DNA from: Polyangiaceae bacterium
GTDB taxonomy: Bacteria; Myxococcota_A; Polyangia; Polyangiales; Polyangiaceae
DNA: 64,000 nt
Assembly: GCA_015075635.1 (NCBI GenBank)
Contig: JABTUA010000001.1
Coordinates: forward strand, 1,240,001-1,304,000
Direction of reading: 5' to 3'
The position numbers and the translations under genes were made by a program. Below the pieces are notes generated by a model. That model did no database searches. It had not been told where the DNA came from and saw only the letters and a list, made by a program, of their open reading frames with translations. Below are positions 36,455 to 45,850 of the stretch, piece after piece; position 1 is the stretch's first letter; the number at the start of each line of letters is the position of its first letter.

Positions 36455-37054
36455 ATGCGGACGAATCCCATGTCACCTCTCTGGTTGGTGTTTGGTTTCG
36501 TGCTCGCCCAGGGCTGCGGCGCGAGTAACGACTCGGTCAGCGTCGGCGAGCTTTCATCGGAGTGCGCCGAGGAGCCGAGCATCGGGGAAGTGATCAGCCG
36601 TTCGCCTCCCGACCCGCGGGCGCTTCCGGGGCCGGTCCTGGCCTACGACATCCTGAGCCCGACGCTCGGTCCGCTGGCGGACTTCCCGCTGGTCCCGCCT
36701 GACATCGGACTCCTGTGTCGCGGCGGCGCGGAGTGCCAGAGCGGTCACTGCTTCGACGGTGTTTGCTGCGCCTCGTCGTGCGGCGGCGTCTGCGAGGCCT
36801 GCAACCTTCCCGGGTTGGCGGGCTTCTGCACGTTCTTGCCGGAGGGCGCGAACCCGGAGAACGAGTGCGGCGCTTCGGCCTGCTTCGCCGGATCGCAGGA
36901 GGTCTTCTCGTGCGACGGCGCGGGCGCCTGCCAGGTTCGAGTGGACGCCTGCCGGCCCTACGCTTGCGGCGAGGTCGCCTGCAACGTGGACTGCAGGGGC
37001 GACGCCGACTGCGCGGAAGGCGCGCACTGCGTGGCAGAGAAGTGCGTGCTGTGA
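36455..37054 (+). CDS. Cys-rich lipoprotein
   Basis: 199 residues. The signal ends in V-L-A-Q-G-C (Cys21); the ATG at 36455 has GGAGG 6 nt upstream. The mature part has about 20 cysteines in EGF-like or tandem-knuckle spacing (CRGGAECQSGHCFDGVCCA, CGGVCEACNLPGLAGFC, CRGDADCAEGAHCV), a pattern used by many Polyangiales surface lipoproteins. Function unknown. It meets acs tail-to-tail with 4 bp between stops. Confidence 0.8.
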   Translation: MRTNPMSPLWLVFGFVLAQGCGASNDSVSVGELSSECAEEPSIGEVISRSPPDPRALPGPVLAYDILSPTLGPLADFPLVPPDIGLLCRGGAECQSGHCFDGVCCASSCGGVCEACNLPGLAGFCTFLPEGANPENECGASACFAGSQEVFSCDGAGACQVRVDACRPYACGEVACNVDCRGDADCAEGAHCVAEKCVL

Positions 37055-37058
37055 CCCC

Positions 37059-39020
37059 TCACTCGTCGGGCGCGCGCAGCTTCGCGAGCACGTTCAGATC
37101 TTCGAGCGTGGAGGTGTCGCCCTGGGTCTCGCGGCCCGCGGCGATGTCCTTGAGCAGTCGGCGCATGATCTTCCCGCTGCGCGTCTTGGGTAGGCTCTCG
37201 GCGAAGCGGATGTCGTCCGGAGCGGCGAACTTGCCGATCTCCTGGCCCACGTGGTCCTTCAGCAACTTCGCCAGCTCCGGGCCGGCGCCGAAGCCGGGCT
37301 TCAGGGTCACGAACACCACCAACGCCTGACCCTTCAAGTCGTCGGGACGGCCCACCGCGGCTGCCTCGGCCACCGACGCATGCGAGACCAACGCGCTCTC
37401 GATCTCCGCGGTGCCGATGCGATGCCCCGAGACGTTCAGCACGTCGTCGATGCGACCGACCACGTGAAAGTAGCCGTCTTCGTCCGAGCGAGCGCCGTCA
37501 CCCGTGAAGTAGTTGCCGGGGATTTCGCTGAAGTACTGCTGCACGAAGCGCTCGTCGTCGCCCCAGATGGTGCGCAGCATGCTGGGCCACGACTGGCGCA
37601 GGACGAGCAGCCCGCCTTCGTTCGGACCCACGGCCTCACCGTCGCTGGTCACCACCTCCGGCTTCACCCCGAAGAAGGGCAACCCCGTCGAGCCGGGCTT
37701 GCTGAACACCGCGCCCGGGAGCGTCACCAGCATGATCGCACCGGTCTCGGTCTGCCACCACGTGTCCACGATCGGGCAACGCCTGTCGCCCACGATCTCG
37801 TGGTACCAGATCCAGGCCTCTGGATTGATGGGCTCGCCCACCGTCCCGAGCAGGCGCAAGCTGGACCGATCGTGCTTCGTCACCCAGTCGTTGCCGGCGC
37901 GGATGAAGGCGCGGATGGCCGTCGGCGCGGTGTACAGGATGCTGACGCGGTGCTTCTGCACGATCTGCCAGAAGCGACCCCAATCCGGGAAGTTCGGCGC
38001 GCCCTCGTACATCAGGCACGTGGCGCCGTTCGAGAGCGGACCGTAGACGATGTAGCTGTGGCCGGTGATCCAGCCCACGTCGGCGGTACACCAGTAGAGG
38101 TCGTCATCGCGCAGGTCGAACACGTATTTGGTGCTGACGTGCGTCCCGGCCAGGTAGCCCCCCGTGGTGTGGAGGACGCCCTTCGGCTTGCCGGTGGAGC
38201 CTGAGGTGTAGAGGATGAACAGCGGGTGCTCGGCGTCCACGATCTCCGGCGCGCCGGCCGCCGGATCGGCGCTCGCGGCCAGCTCGTGCCACCACACGTC
38301 GCGCCCGGCCCGTAGCTCCACCGGGCAGCGCTCGTCGCCGAGGCGCCTGAGCACGACGACCTTCTCGACGCTGGGGGTGCTCTCGACCGCCTTGTCCACC
38401 GTGGTCTTGAGCGGCACCACCTGGCCACGACGCCAGGCGCCGTCCTGGGTCAGGACGAGCTTGGCCTGGCAGTCGTTGATGCGGTCCCGCAGCGACTCCG
38501 CGGCGAAACCCCCGAAAACGACGCTGTGGGCCGCGCCGATGCGGGCGCAAGCCAGCATGCCCACCACCACCTCCGGCACCATGCCCATGTAGATGGCGAC
38601 GCGATCGCCCTTCTTCACGCCGAGCCCGCGCAGCGCCGCGGCGAAGCGGACCACCTCTGCGTGGAGCTCGCCGTAGGTCAGGGTGCGGACCTCCCCAGGT
38701 TCGCTCTCCCAGACGATGGCGCGCTTGTCCTTCCGCGCAGCGAGGTGCCGGTCGAGGCAGCTCTCGGTCACGTTGAGCTCGGCGCCGACGAACCACTTCA
38801 CGTGGGGCAGCTCGCCGACGGTGACCTCGGTCCAGGGCTTTCGGAGGACGAGCTCACTCGTCTCGCGCTTCCAGAACGTGTCCGGTGACGAGAGGCTCTC
38901 GCGGTAGAGGCGCTCGTACTCTTCCTTGCTGCCGACGCGCGCCAGCTCGCGGAAGCCCGGGCTGGGCTCGAAGTGGCGGTTCTCCGCGGAGTAGGTGCCG
39001 ATGGCCTTGCTGTTGCTCAT
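37059..39020 (-). CDS. acs: Acetyl-CoA synthetase
   Basis: 653 residues, normal length. Converts acetate, ATP and CoA to acetyl-CoA through an acetyl-adenylate. Seen: [20 protein letters not shown] (ATP loop), the [20 protein letters not shown] segment, [29 protein letters not shown] hinge, and the C-terminal lysine [11 protein letters not shown] that is acetylated in regulation. An N-terminal domain with [10 protein letters not shown] and [20 protein letters not shown] is intact. The ATG at 39020 has a GGGACGGAG site in front. The gene lies 13 bp past the stop of the PEGA protein gene. Confidence 0.96.
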   Translation of the reverse strand: MSNSKAIGTYSAENRHFEPSPGFRELARVGSKEEYERLYRESLSSPDTFWKRETSELVLRKPWTEVTVGELPHVKWFVGAELNVTESCLDRHLAARKDKRAIVWESEPGEVRTLTYGELHAEVVRFAAALRGLGVKKGDRVAIYMGMVPEVVVGMLACARIGAAHSVVFGGFAAESLRDRINDCQAKLVLTQDGAWRRGQVVPLKTTVDKAVESTPSVEKVVVLRRLGDERCPVELRAGRDVWWHELAASADPAAGAPEIVDAEHPLFILYTSGSTGKPKGVLHTTGGYLAGTHVSTKYVFDLRDDDLYWCTADVGWITGHSYIVYGPLSNGATCLMYEGAPNFPDWGRFWQIVQKHRVSILYTAPTAIRAFIRAGNDWVTKHDRSSLRLLGTVGEPINPEAWIWYHEIVGDRRCPIVDTWWQTETGAIMLVTLPGAVFSKPGSTGLPFFGVKPEVVTSDGEAVGPNEGGLLVLRQSWPSMLRTIWGDDERFVQQYFSEIPGNYFTGDGARSDEDGYFHVVGRIDDVLNVSGHRIGTAEIESALVSHASVAEAAAVGRPDDLKGQALVVFVTLKPGFGAGPELAKLLKDHVGQEIGKFAAPDDIRFAESLPKTRSGKIMRRLLKDIAAGRETQGDTSTLEDLNVLAKLRAPDE

Positions 39021-39033
39021 GCTCCGTCCCCTT

Positions 39034-40530
39034 CTATCTGGGCTTCCACTCGCTCCAGCCGCCACGCAGGCCGATCCCGCCCATGATCAGCCCGCCGGTG
39101 TCTTCGAACGGCGTCCAGCTCTTGCCGTCGTCGAGCCTGCCCTTGGCGTTGCTGGCTCCGTCGATGAAAACGAGGCCGCACAGCTCGAGCAGGACGTGCC
39201 CCCAGTTGTACTGGGCGCCGACCTCGAGCAGAAAATACGGGTCCCAGCCCTTGGCGTTGCCCCCGCGCATGGCCTCGTTCGCCCCGGGCTCGGTCGAGTC
39301 GGGCGGGTCGAGGTCGAGCTCGTGGCGCACGGCTCCGGCGCCCACCACCGAGGTGAAGCGCAGCGACTCGCCGGCGCTCATGATCCGGAGGTTCGGTCCG
39401 AAGCGCACCGAGTCGAGGGTGAAGGAGCGCTCGAAGGCGTTCGACGTACCGCACTTGCGCGAGCTGACGCCGGTGTCGCAGGCCTTGTCGACCTCGTGCT
39501 TTCCGCCTTCCAGGAGCAACTCCACCGCGACCGGGGTCCACACCCGATAGCCCGCGCGCACGCCGAGCGAGCTGCCGGTGACCTGGCTCTGGTCGATCTC
39601 GAGGCCCCCGGGAGCGTTGCGCAGGCCGATGCCGGAGAGCGCGGCGAGCGCGTACCAGCCGCGCTGCTGCGGCGGCTTGGGGTCACCAGGTCTCGGCCCG
39701 GTCCGGTCGTCGGGGGTGAGCACCGCCTCGATGTCGATGTTCTTGCCGACCTCGACGATGAAGGCCTGCTCGAACTGCTTGAAGCCGTCGCGGTAGACCT
39801 GCACGTAGTGTCGGCCGGGGTCGAGCGGCCCGCGCCAGGACGAGAAGGCCAGGGCCTTGCCGTCGATGGCGATGGCCGCCTTTGGGTCCTGGCTGGTGAT
39901 GGACACGAAGCCGGCGTTCGCCACGAGCGCGAACTCCACCGGCACGTCCTTCTGCGCGCCCGCGACGCGGATGGTGCGGGCGATCTTGGCGTAGCCGGGG
40001 GCCTCGGCGACCAGCACGTGCTCGCCGGTGTTCAGCTGGATGCTCGTCCCGAGCTCCCGCGGCTCGAGCGCGCGGCCGTCCAGGAACACCCGGGCCTCGG
40101 CGGGGGTGACTCGCACCACGATGCTGCCCACCAGCGAGCCGAGCTCGGTGATGGCCTCGCGCACCGACCGGCCCTCGTCCTCCGACAGCTCCTTGCCGTG
40201 GCGGTCGAGGAGCTTCTTCAGCGTGTCGACCGCGTCGGAGTAGCGGAAGAGCTCCTTCTGACAGAGCGCGATGTTCTTCAGCGAGCTGGGCCCCGGCTTC
40301 AGCTTGTAGGCCGCGTCGAACTCGGCGAGAGCGCCCTGCCAGTTCCTGCTGTTGAAGAGCTTCACCCCGTTCTGGAAGTGAGCGCGCGCCTCGCTCGTCT
40401 TCGGATCCTCCTGGGCGGCGGGGGCGGTCGCCGCGGGTTGGGCAAAGGCGGGGCTCGCCACGGCCGCGAGCAGCAGCGGGAGGCGCCGGCCGGGACGGCC
40501 GAGACGGGGGGCGATGCCGCGGGCGAGCAC
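39034..40530 (-). CDS. PEGA-domain protein with TPR and beta-barrel-like tail
   Basis: 498 residues, GTG start. A signal peptide ([14 protein letters not shown]) is followed by a TPR unit ([20 protein letters not shown]). A PEGA domain at about 130-260 has [27 protein letters not shown] and [16 protein letters not shown], a second PEGA-like half reads [20 protein letters not shown]. The C-terminal 220 residues show amphipathic strands ([41 protein letters not shown]) as in outer-membrane proteins. Function unknown; envelope assembly or surface display is plausible. It sits between acs and a kinase gene. Confidence 0.82.
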   Translation of the reverse strand: MLARGIAPRLGRPGRRLPLLLAAVASPAFAQPAATAPAAQEDPKTSEARAHFQNGVKLFNSRNWQGALAEFDAAYKLKPGPSSLKNIALCQKELFRYSDAVDTLKKLLDRHGKELSEDEGRSVREAITELGSLVGSIVVRVTPAEARVFLDGRALEPRELGTSIQLNTGEHVLVAEAPGYAKIARTIRVAGAQKDVPVEFALVANAGFVSITSQDPKAAIAIDGKALAFSSWRGPLDPGRHYVQVYRDGFKQFEQAFIVEVGKNIDIEAVLTPDDRTGPRPGDPKPPQQRGWYALAALSGIGLRNAPGGLEIDQSQVTGSSLGVRAGYRVWTPVAVELLLEGGKHEVDKACDTGVSSRKCGTSNAFERSFTLDSVRFGPNLRIMSAGESLRFTSVVGAGAVRHELDLDPPDSTEPGANEAMRGGNAKGWDPYFLLEVGAQYNWGHVLLELCGLVFIDGASNAKGRLDDGKSWTPFEDTGGLIMGGIGLRGGWSEWKPR

Positions 40531-40579
40531 TCCCGCGGGTTTTGCCCGATCGCTCCGGCGGGGTCACGCGCTAGTTGTG

Positions 40580-41953
40580 CTACGGCCCCTTGGTGTCCAG
40601 GGTGAGCCCGGTCGCGACGCCGGCGGGCCCCGGTTTGACCGGGGTCGCGCTCGGGGTCGAGGCCGCGGGTTTTGCTCCCGGCTTGGCGGGGCGCACGGGC
40701 TTGTGCGCGCTCACCGCCGCATCCGGCACTTCGGGCGCAACGGAGAGCGAGGGCGCCGGGCTCGGCGAGCTCGGAAGAGCGGCGGCGGGTGCGCTGGCGG
40801 CCGTTGGCTGGACCGGCGGCGAGTCGGAGCCGCCCCCGCGGCGGGTCATGAGCAGCGCCGTCAGGGCGAAGGCGCCCAGGGCCGCCACGATCACCGCCAC
40901 CAACGTGCGTCGGGCTTGAGCTCGCGCGTCGCCCGGGACGCTCGGATGAACGGCGGTGCCTTCGGCCGTCACCACCTTGGCTTCGACCGCGGACGCGGGC
41001 TTGCCGATCGGGTTCGTGTCCGCCCCGCTCGAGAGCGGAGCTCGCGGCAACCCGAGGCCACCGGTGCGGAGCAGGCCCGGCGCGGCCAAGGCCAGGCCGT
41101 CGTAGAAGTCGTTCGCGTCTTGCCAGCGCGCCTCGCGCTCGCGGCGGAGCGAGCGGGCGATCACCTCCGCCACGGGCTCGGGGACCTCCGGCACGAGCGT
41201 GCGGATGTCCGGCGCGTCCTTGGTGCAGATGTCGATCAGCACGGCCTCGTAGACCGAGCCGACGTGCGGCGGCCGGCCTGCCAGGGCCTCGAACAAGATG
41301 GCGCCGACGCTGAACAGATCCGAACGCCCGTCGATGTCGCGCAGCGCCTGGGCCTGCTCTGGCGACATGTAGAACGCGGTCCCGAGCACCACGCCGCGGC
41401 GTGTGAGCGTGTCCAGCGTGGTCTCGCGACGCGTGATCTTGGAGATGCCGAAGTCCACGAGCTTGACGAACGTGGGGTCGTCGTCGCGCCGGCACAGGAA
41501 GACGTTGTCCGGCTTCAGGTCGCGGTGCACGATGCCCGCCGCGTGGGCGCGGGCCAAAGCGCGGAGCACCTGCCCGGTGATGTGGATGGCGTCGGCCACC
41601 GGCAAGCGCCCCTCGCGCTTGAGCCGGGAGCGCAGATCCTCGCCGCTCAAGAGCTCCATCACCAGGAACGGGCGCCCGTCCTCCGAGCTGCCGGAGTCGA
41701 AGATGTGGACGATGTGCGCGCTCTCGACCGCTCCCGCGGCCTCCGCTTCGCGCTGAAAGCGCGCCACCGCGTCGGCGTCGCGGGCGGCCTCTCGGTCCAG
41801 GAACTTCAGCGCGACGCGCTTGCCGATGGCGACGTTGGTCGCCTCGTAGACCGCGCCCATGCCGCCCCGACCGATCAGGCGCTCGACTCGGTACTTCCCC
41901 GCGACGACCGTGCCGCAGAGATCCTCGTCGACGTCCTCCTCTCGGCGACCCAT
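40580..41953 (-). CDS. Hanks-type Ser/Thr kinase with one membrane helix
   Basis: 457 residues from the ATG at 41953. Kinase domain (about 12-280): IGRGGMGAVYEATN, VALKFLDRE lysine, IVHRDLKPDNVFL, VDFGISK, GTAFYMSPEQ. Cytoplasmic N-terminal kinase is followed by a linker, one transmembrane helix (TLVAVIVAALGAFALTALLM, about 345-365), and a Pro/Ala-rich periplasmic tail with no recognised sensor domain. All catalytic residues are present, so it is active by sequence. Followed by the PEGA gene. Confidence 0.93.
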   Translation of the reverse strand: MGRREEDVDEDLCGTVVAGKYRVERLIGRGGMGAVYEATNVAIGKRVALKFLDREAARDADAVARFQREAEAAGAVESAHIVHIFDSGSSEDGRPFLVMELLSGEDLRSRLKREGRLPVADAIHITGQVLRALARAHAAGIVHRDLKPDNVFLCRRDDDPTFVKLVDFGISKITRRETTLDTLTRRGVVLGTAFYMSPEQAQALRDIDGRSDLFSVGAILFEALAGRPPHVGSVYEAVLIDICTKDAPDIRTLVPEVPEPVAEVIARSLRREREARWQDANDFYDGLALAAPGLLRTGGLGLPRAPLSSGADTNPIGKPASAVEAKVVTAEGTAVHPSVPGDARAQARRTLVAVIVAALGAFALTALLMTRRGGGSDSPPVQPTAASAPAAALPSSPSPAPSLSVAPEVPDAAVSAHKPVRPAKPGAKPAASTPSATPVKPGPAGVATGLTLDTKGP

Positions 41954-41999
41954 GAAGCTCTCGGTCCGCCTCCACGGCGGACGCGAGAGGATGGTAGCA

Positions 42000-42019
42000 C
42001 GCGGCCGCTCGGGGCCGCG
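42000..42019 (-). terminator. GC-rich hairpin after rpsT
   Basis: CGCGGCC-GCTCGG-GGCCGCG, 7-bp stem and 6-nt loop, 29 bp after the rpsT stop. No T-run, so it is a weak intrinsic terminator candidate or mRNA 3' end hairpin. Confidence 0.4.
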
Positions 42020-42047
42020 GCAAGCTCCCACTTTCGGGGTGCGGGCC

Positions 42048-42311
42048 TCAGCCGAGCTTGCCGAGCGCGGTCTGGATGCGCGAGGTCACGCGCGAAGCCG
42101 AGTTCTTGTGCAGGACGCCCTTCTTGGCGGCCTTGGCCAGCGCCGTGCTCGCGGAGGCCACGCTGGCCTTCGCCGCGGCTTTGTCACCGCTGGCGATGGC
42201 CGCGCGGGCCTTCTTCACGGCGGAGCGGACGGTGCTCTTGGCCGCGCGGTTGCGCTCGGTGCGCACGACGCGCTGTCGGTTACGCTTCTGTGCAGAGGGG
42301 TGGTTCGCCAT
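42048..42311 (-). CDS. rpsT: Ribosomal protein bS20
   Basis: 87 residues, the standard length for bS20: a three-helix primary 16S rRNA-binding protein of the small subunit. MANHPSAQKRNRQRVVRTERN is the basic N-terminus; KSTVRSAVKKARAAIASGDK and KKGVLHKNSASRVTSRI are the conserved helices. It begins 9 bp after the stop of a 54-residue basic protein and shares its promoter. Such bS20 genes are often autoregulated in other bacteria; no evidence here. Confidence 0.97.
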   Translation of the reverse strand: MANHPSAQKRNRQRVVRTERNRAAKSTVRSAVKKARAAIASGDKAAAKASVASASTALAKAAKKGVLHKNSASRVTSRIQTALGKLG

Positions 42312-42320
42312 GGGGATCTC

Positions 42321-42485
42321 TCAGGCGCTCTTCTTCTTGGCGTCCGGCGCTTTCGCGTCGTAGCCCTCGGGGTGGATGGGAAACTCGGGCGTCGCGGCCG
42401 CGACGCGCGCACGCTTCTGGGAACGCCCGTTACGGGCGGTGTTGATCGCGCGCCGGCGCCAGGTCTGCTTCGTGGACGAAACCAT
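42321..42485 (-). CDS. 54-residue basic protein in the rpsT unit
   Basis: MVSSTKQTWRRRAINTARNG is the start; residues 5-28 hold about ten Arg/Lys, followed by a Pro-rich ATPEFPIHPEGYDAKAPD and a KKK tail. A GAGG site is 8 nt before the ATG and the rpsT promoter lies upstream, so this gene comes first on the rpsT transcript. Basic, small and co-transcribed with bS20, it looks like a ribosome- or rRNA-binding protein. I do not recognise a named family; it is not bTHX, bS22 or a truncated r-protein that I can identify. Confidence 0.75.
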   Translation of the reverse strand: MVSSTKQTWRRRAINTARNGRSQKRARVAAATPEFPIHPEGYDAKAPDAKKKSA

Positions 42486-42532
42486 CGTCGGAATCCTCGA
42501 AAAAGCCACGGCCGCTCGGCCGAGGGGGCGGG

Positions 42533-42561
42533 AATATGCGGGATGGAGCCGGCCTTGTCAA
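42533..42561 (-). promoter_or_regulatory. Sigma-70-type promoter of the 54-residue gene and rpsT
   Basis: On the minus strand: TTGACA (42561-42556), 17-bp spacer, CATATT (42538-42533). Start of transcription near 42526; the 40-nt leader contains a CGGCC-GAGC-GGCCG hairpin. Confidence 0.65.
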
Positions 42562-42584
42562 CGCGGGGGATTTCCCCCGAATCG

Positions 42585-43712
42585 TCACGGCCTGATCGCC
42601 GCGCCCACGCTGAAGCTCGGCCGCGCGAACGGCTGGACCCGGGCTTTGCCGAGGGCCGCCTTGATGCAGGCCTCGGCAGGCGTTCCCGCGGCCTTGCCGG
42701 AGACCGCCACGGACGACACCCGGCCGTCCGAACCGAAGGTGATGGTCGCCCGCGAGTCCTCGTCGTGCCCGGCGACGCAGGCGCGCGCAGAGCCCATGAC
42801 CGAGCCGATGGCCGCTTGAACCGCGCCGGTGGAAGGCTTGTCCGGCAGATCACCGGCGGTCGCCGCCGGCTTCATCAGCTTGGCCGCCTCGTCGTCCTTC
42901 TTCTCCTCCGCCTTGGCGACGGCCGCTGGCGGCTCCGCCGGCTTGGCCTCCGGTGCCGGCGGCTCCTCGGGCTTCTGCCCGCCCGCCTTGGCGGCAACCT
43001 TCTCGCCGCTCGGCCGAGGTGCGGGGGCCGCGCCGGCGGCCTTGCCAGGCGAGAGATCGTCGAGGGCCACGATGTCCTCGGCGGTGGCGGTCGCGGTCGG
43101 CTGGGCCGCGACCGCGGCCGGGGCAGCGCTCGGGGGAGCTGCCGCGATCGGGCTCGACTCACCCTGACGCTGGGCACGGACCACGATCACCGCCGCGGCG
43201 GCCAGGCCCATGAGGCCGATGGCGGCCATGGCCAACGGTCCCGCCGCTGAGCGCTGGGGGCGCCGGACGGGCAGCGCCTGGACCGGAGCAGCGGCGGCCA
43301 CGGGCTCCACGGCAGGTGCGCTCGCGCGCGCCGCGGTCTCGGCCTCGGCGATCAGCGGTGAGCTCGCTCGGGCGCCGTTGGCCAAGGACAGGCTCGCGAG
43401 CGCGAGATCGGTGGCGTCCGACTTCGGGGCCTCGGTCGCCAGGCTCATGCGGGCCAGCTCCGCCAAGCTCCGCGGCGGCGGCTCCTCCGCCTTCGGCGTG
43501 CGCTCGAACCCCGGCTCGCCGGCCTCGGCCGGCAGCGGCGGCTCGAGCAACGCGCTGTGCGCGGCGGCTTCGCCACGCGCAGACTCGAGTCGCTCGGTGA
43601 TCTTCTCGGCTCCGTCGTCCCAGAAGGCGTCGTCGCGCTCGGCGACGGGCCAGCCGTCCAGCATCGCTTCGAAGGGCTTCGGGAGCCGTGCCTCTCGGTC
43701 CTGCTCGCTCAT
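42585..43712 (-). CDS. Likely membrane anti-sigma factor with AgmX/TonB-C-like domain
   Basis: 375 residues. The ATG overlaps the sigma gene's stop by 4 bp (ATGA). The N-terminal 60 residues (SEQDREARLPKPFEAMLDGW, AERDDAFWDD) would be the cytoplasmic sigma-binding part; there is no HxxxCxxC zinc motif. A long Ala-rich segment leads to one transmembrane helix (about 160-180, GPLAMAAIGLMGLAAAAVIVV). A Pro/Ala/Lys-rich periplasmic linker and a C-terminal domain (about 290-375, SVMGSARACVAGHDEDSRAT, GRVSSVAVSGKAAGTP) resembling AgmX/TonB-C modules follow. The anti-sigma role is inferred from the operon, not from a recognised anti-sigma domain. Confidence 0.75.
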   Translation of the reverse strand: MSEQDREARLPKPFEAMLDGWPVAERDDAFWDDGAEKITERLESARGEAAAHSALLEPPLPAEAGEPGFERTPKAEEPPPRSLAELARMSLATEAPKSDATDLALASLSLANGARASSPLIAEAETAARASAPAVEPVAAAAPVQALPVRRPQRSAAGPLAMAAIGLMGLAAAAVIVVRAQRQGESSPIAAAPPSAAPAAVAAQPTATATAEDIVALDDLSPGKAAGAAPAPRPSGEKVAAKAGGQKPEEPPAPEAKPAEPPAAVAKAEEKKDDEAAKLMKPAATAGDLPDKPSTGAVQAAIGSVMGSARACVAGHDEDSRATITFGSDGRVSSVAVSGKAAGTPAEACIKAALGKARVQPFARPSFSVGAAIRP

Positions 43713-44299
43713 GATTTGCCCGAATCTTCAGGATGACCAACGCTCGCGAGGTGCGCACGCAGCTTCTTCCGCGCTTCGTGGACGCGCCACGCCACGGTGC
43801 CTTCGGGGCACCCGAGAACAGCCGCTGCTTCGCCGTGCGAGAGGCCGTCGACGCTGACCAAGATCAGAGTCGTGCGCAAGGTCTCGCTCAGCTGATCGAT
43901 ACCATCCGCCAGCGCCAGCGCAGCCTGGCGATCGGAGGCGAGGCGCGCCGGATCCGCTTCGACGCTCTTCCGGTCCGCCAAGAGCCCCTCGATGCGAGGA
44001 TCGTCCGGCGTGGTCGCCTTGCGCCCCGACTTGCGGGAGCGAATCGCATTCAAGGAGAGGTTCACGGCGATCCGATACATCCAAGTGAAGGGCTCGCTAC
44101 GTCCGTCGAAGCGGTCGAGCGCGCCATAGGCCCGCACGAATGTGTCTTGAGTCACGTCTTCGGCTTCCGCGGCATCGCGCAACAAATGCACCGCGAGTCG
44201 GTAGATGCGCTTCTGATGGCGCCGCACCAGGACGCCGAACGACTCGGCGTCTCCCTTCCGGGCCGCATCCACCAGCTCGCGGTCGCTCTTCTGAGACAT
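43709..44299 (-). CDS. ECF-type RNA polymerase sigma factor
   Basis: 196 residues. Region 2 (RRHQKRIYRLAVHLLRDAAE, EDVTQDTFVRAYGALDRFDG) recognises the -10 element; region 4 (LSHGEAAAVLGCPEGTVAWR, VHEARKKLRAHL) is a helix-turn-helix for the -35 element. No regions 1.1 or 3, so it is an extracytoplasmic-function sigma. It is coupled with the probable membrane anti-sigma downstream. Two 12-bp palindromes lie in the region upstream of its ATG (44345-44387), candidates for operator or autoregulatory sites. Confidence 0.94.
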   Translation of the reverse strand: MSQKSDRELVDAARKGDAESFGVLVRRHQKRIYRLAVHLLRDAAEAEDVTQDTFVRAYGALDRFDGRSEPFTWMYRIAVNLSLNAIRSRKSGRKATTPDDPRIEGLLADRKSVEADPARLASDRQAALALADGIDQLSETLRTTLILVSVDGLSHGEAAAVLGCPEGTVAWRVHEARKKLRAHLASVGHPEDSGKS

Positions 44300-44344
44300 G
44301 CCGGTCCCGGCGCGCGGCCCTGACCGATCAGGGAGCCGGCCGGG

Positions 44345-44387
44345 GTCGAATTCGACGGGTCACGATAGTTCAACACCAAGCGCTTGG
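44345..44387 (-). promoter_or_regulatory. Two perfect 12-bp palindromes upstream of the sigma gene
   Basis: GTCGAATTCGAC (44345-44356) and CCAAGCGCTTGG (44376-44387), 31 bp centre to centre, about three helical turns. They differ in sequence, so two different regulators or one flexible one could bind. Located 46-88 bp before the sigma gene ATG. Confidence 0.45.
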
Positions 44388-44546
44388 ACAAACCGGCGGC
44401 GCCGGGCCTTGGCCCCCCCGGTGTCTTCGCCCAAGCTGCCGAGATCACGCGAAAAATGTCCTGCAGAATTGCCGCAAAATCGGCGCTCCGTCCGGGTCCT
44501 GCCGCGGCGCCGCGGGTTCGGCGCTATACCCTGGGCGCTTTCCGCC

Positions 44547-45845
44547 ATGAGTGAGGACGCCCAGAACGGCACACAACCCGGGGTCGTGACCGACGCGGTT
44601 CGCGACCTCGAGAAGCAGCTTCGCGCCGAGGGGGCTCGCCGCTGGGTCCGGCGCTTGATCGTCGTCGGCGTGATCGTGGCTGCCGTAGTCGGCTTCGCCA
44701 GCTATCGCCGCGCGACGCGGCCGCCGCCGGCCCCGCGCTTCAGCACCGAAGCCGTCGAGCAGCGCGACATCGTCGAGCAGGTGCAGTCCACCGGCAGCGT
44801 GAAGCCGCTGACGGAGGTGCAGGTCGGGGCGCAGGTCTCGGGGCGGATCGTCAAGGTGCACGTCGACTTCAACAGCAAGGTGAAGAAGGGCGACCTGCTC
44901 GCCGAGATCGACCCCACGCTGTACGGCGCGCAGGTGAGTCAGAGCGGTGCCCAGCTCAAGGCGGCGGAGGCCAGCCTGAAGCGCGCCCAAGCTCGCCTCG
45001 CCACCTCGAAGGCGAGCCTGAAGCGGCTGCAAGGGCTGAAGGCCGAAGGCATCGCGAGCCCTGCCGACGTCGAGCAGGCGCAGGGCGAGCACGACGTCGC
45101 CGACGCCGACGTGGCGGCCTCTTCGGCCCAGATCTCCCAGATCCGCGCGCAGCTCTCCGGCGCGCGGACGACGCTGGCGTACGCGCGAATCTTCTCGCCC
45201 ATCGACGGGATCGTCGTGAACCGCGCGGTCGACTCCGGTCAGACCGTGGCCGCGAGCTTCGCGGCGCCGGTGCTGTTCGTGATCGCGCAGGATCTGTCCA
45301 AGATGCAGGTGCTGGCCGAGATCGACGAGGCGGACGTGGGCAAGATCGCCGAGCAGATGAAGGCGGAGGTCGTGGTGGACGCCTTCGTGGGCGAAAAATT
45401 CCAGGGCACCGTCACCCAGGTCCGCTTCAGCCCGAACAACGTCCAGGGCGTGGTGACGTACTCGGCGGTGATCGAGGTGTCGAACCCGGAGCTGAAGCTC
45501 AGGCCGGGGATGACGGCGACCGTGACCATCAAGACCCGCGAGGCCAAGAGCTCCCTCGCCGTGCGCAACGCGGCGCTGCGCTTCCGCCCGCTTCCCGAAA
45601 AAGACGAGGACGGCAAGCCGAAGCCCGTGAAGCCGCCGCCGCCCCTCGACCCGGGCAAGGGGCGCATCTACCTCGTCGCCGGTGGCGCTCCAGGCTCCGA
45701 GACGCTGGAGGACCGGGTGGTGGGCGTGGGCATCACCGACGGCGTGTGGACGGAGCTGAAGGACGCGGGCGACCTCGCCGCCGGTCGGCCCATCGTGGTC
45801 GAGCAGCGCGAAGAGAAGAAGCAGAAGCGCTTCGGCATGTTCTGA
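44547..45845 (+). CDS. MacA-like periplasmic adaptor of an ABC exporter
   Basis: 432 residues. The N-terminus is cytoplasmic/anchored by one transmembrane helix (WVRRLIVVGVIVAAVVGFA, about 33-52). Barrel-sandwich and coiled-coil hairpin follow: EVQVGAQVSGRIVKVHVDFN, ASLKRAQARLATSKASLKRL, ASPADVEQAQGEHDVADADV, GIVVNRAVDSGQTVAASF. This matches HlyD/MacA adaptors that link an inner-membrane pump to TolC. It is 5 bp upstream of the ATPase gene, so the whole exporter is one operon. No TolC gene is in the window. Confidence 0.93.
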   Translation: MSEDAQNGTQPGVVTDAVRDLEKQLRAEGARRWVRRLIVVGVIVAAVVGFASYRRATRPPPAPRFSTEAVEQRDIVEQVQSTGSVKPLTEVQVGAQVSGRIVKVHVDFNSKVKKGDLLAEIDPTLYGAQVSQSGAQLKAAEASLKRAQARLATSKASLKRLQGLKAEGIASPADVEQAQGEHDVADADVAASSAQISQIRAQLSGARTTLAYARIFSPIDGIVVNRAVDSGQTVAASFAAPVLFVIAQDLSKMQVLAEIDEADVGKIAEQMKAEVVVDAFVGEKFQGTVTQVRFSPNNVQGVVTYSAVIEVSNPELKLRPGMTATVTIKTREAKSSLAVRNAALRFRPLPEKDEDGKPKPVKPPPPLDPGKGRIYLVAGGAPGSETLEDRVVGVGITDGVWTELKDAGDLAAGRPIVVEQREEKKQKRFGMF

Positions 45846-45850
45846 GGCAG

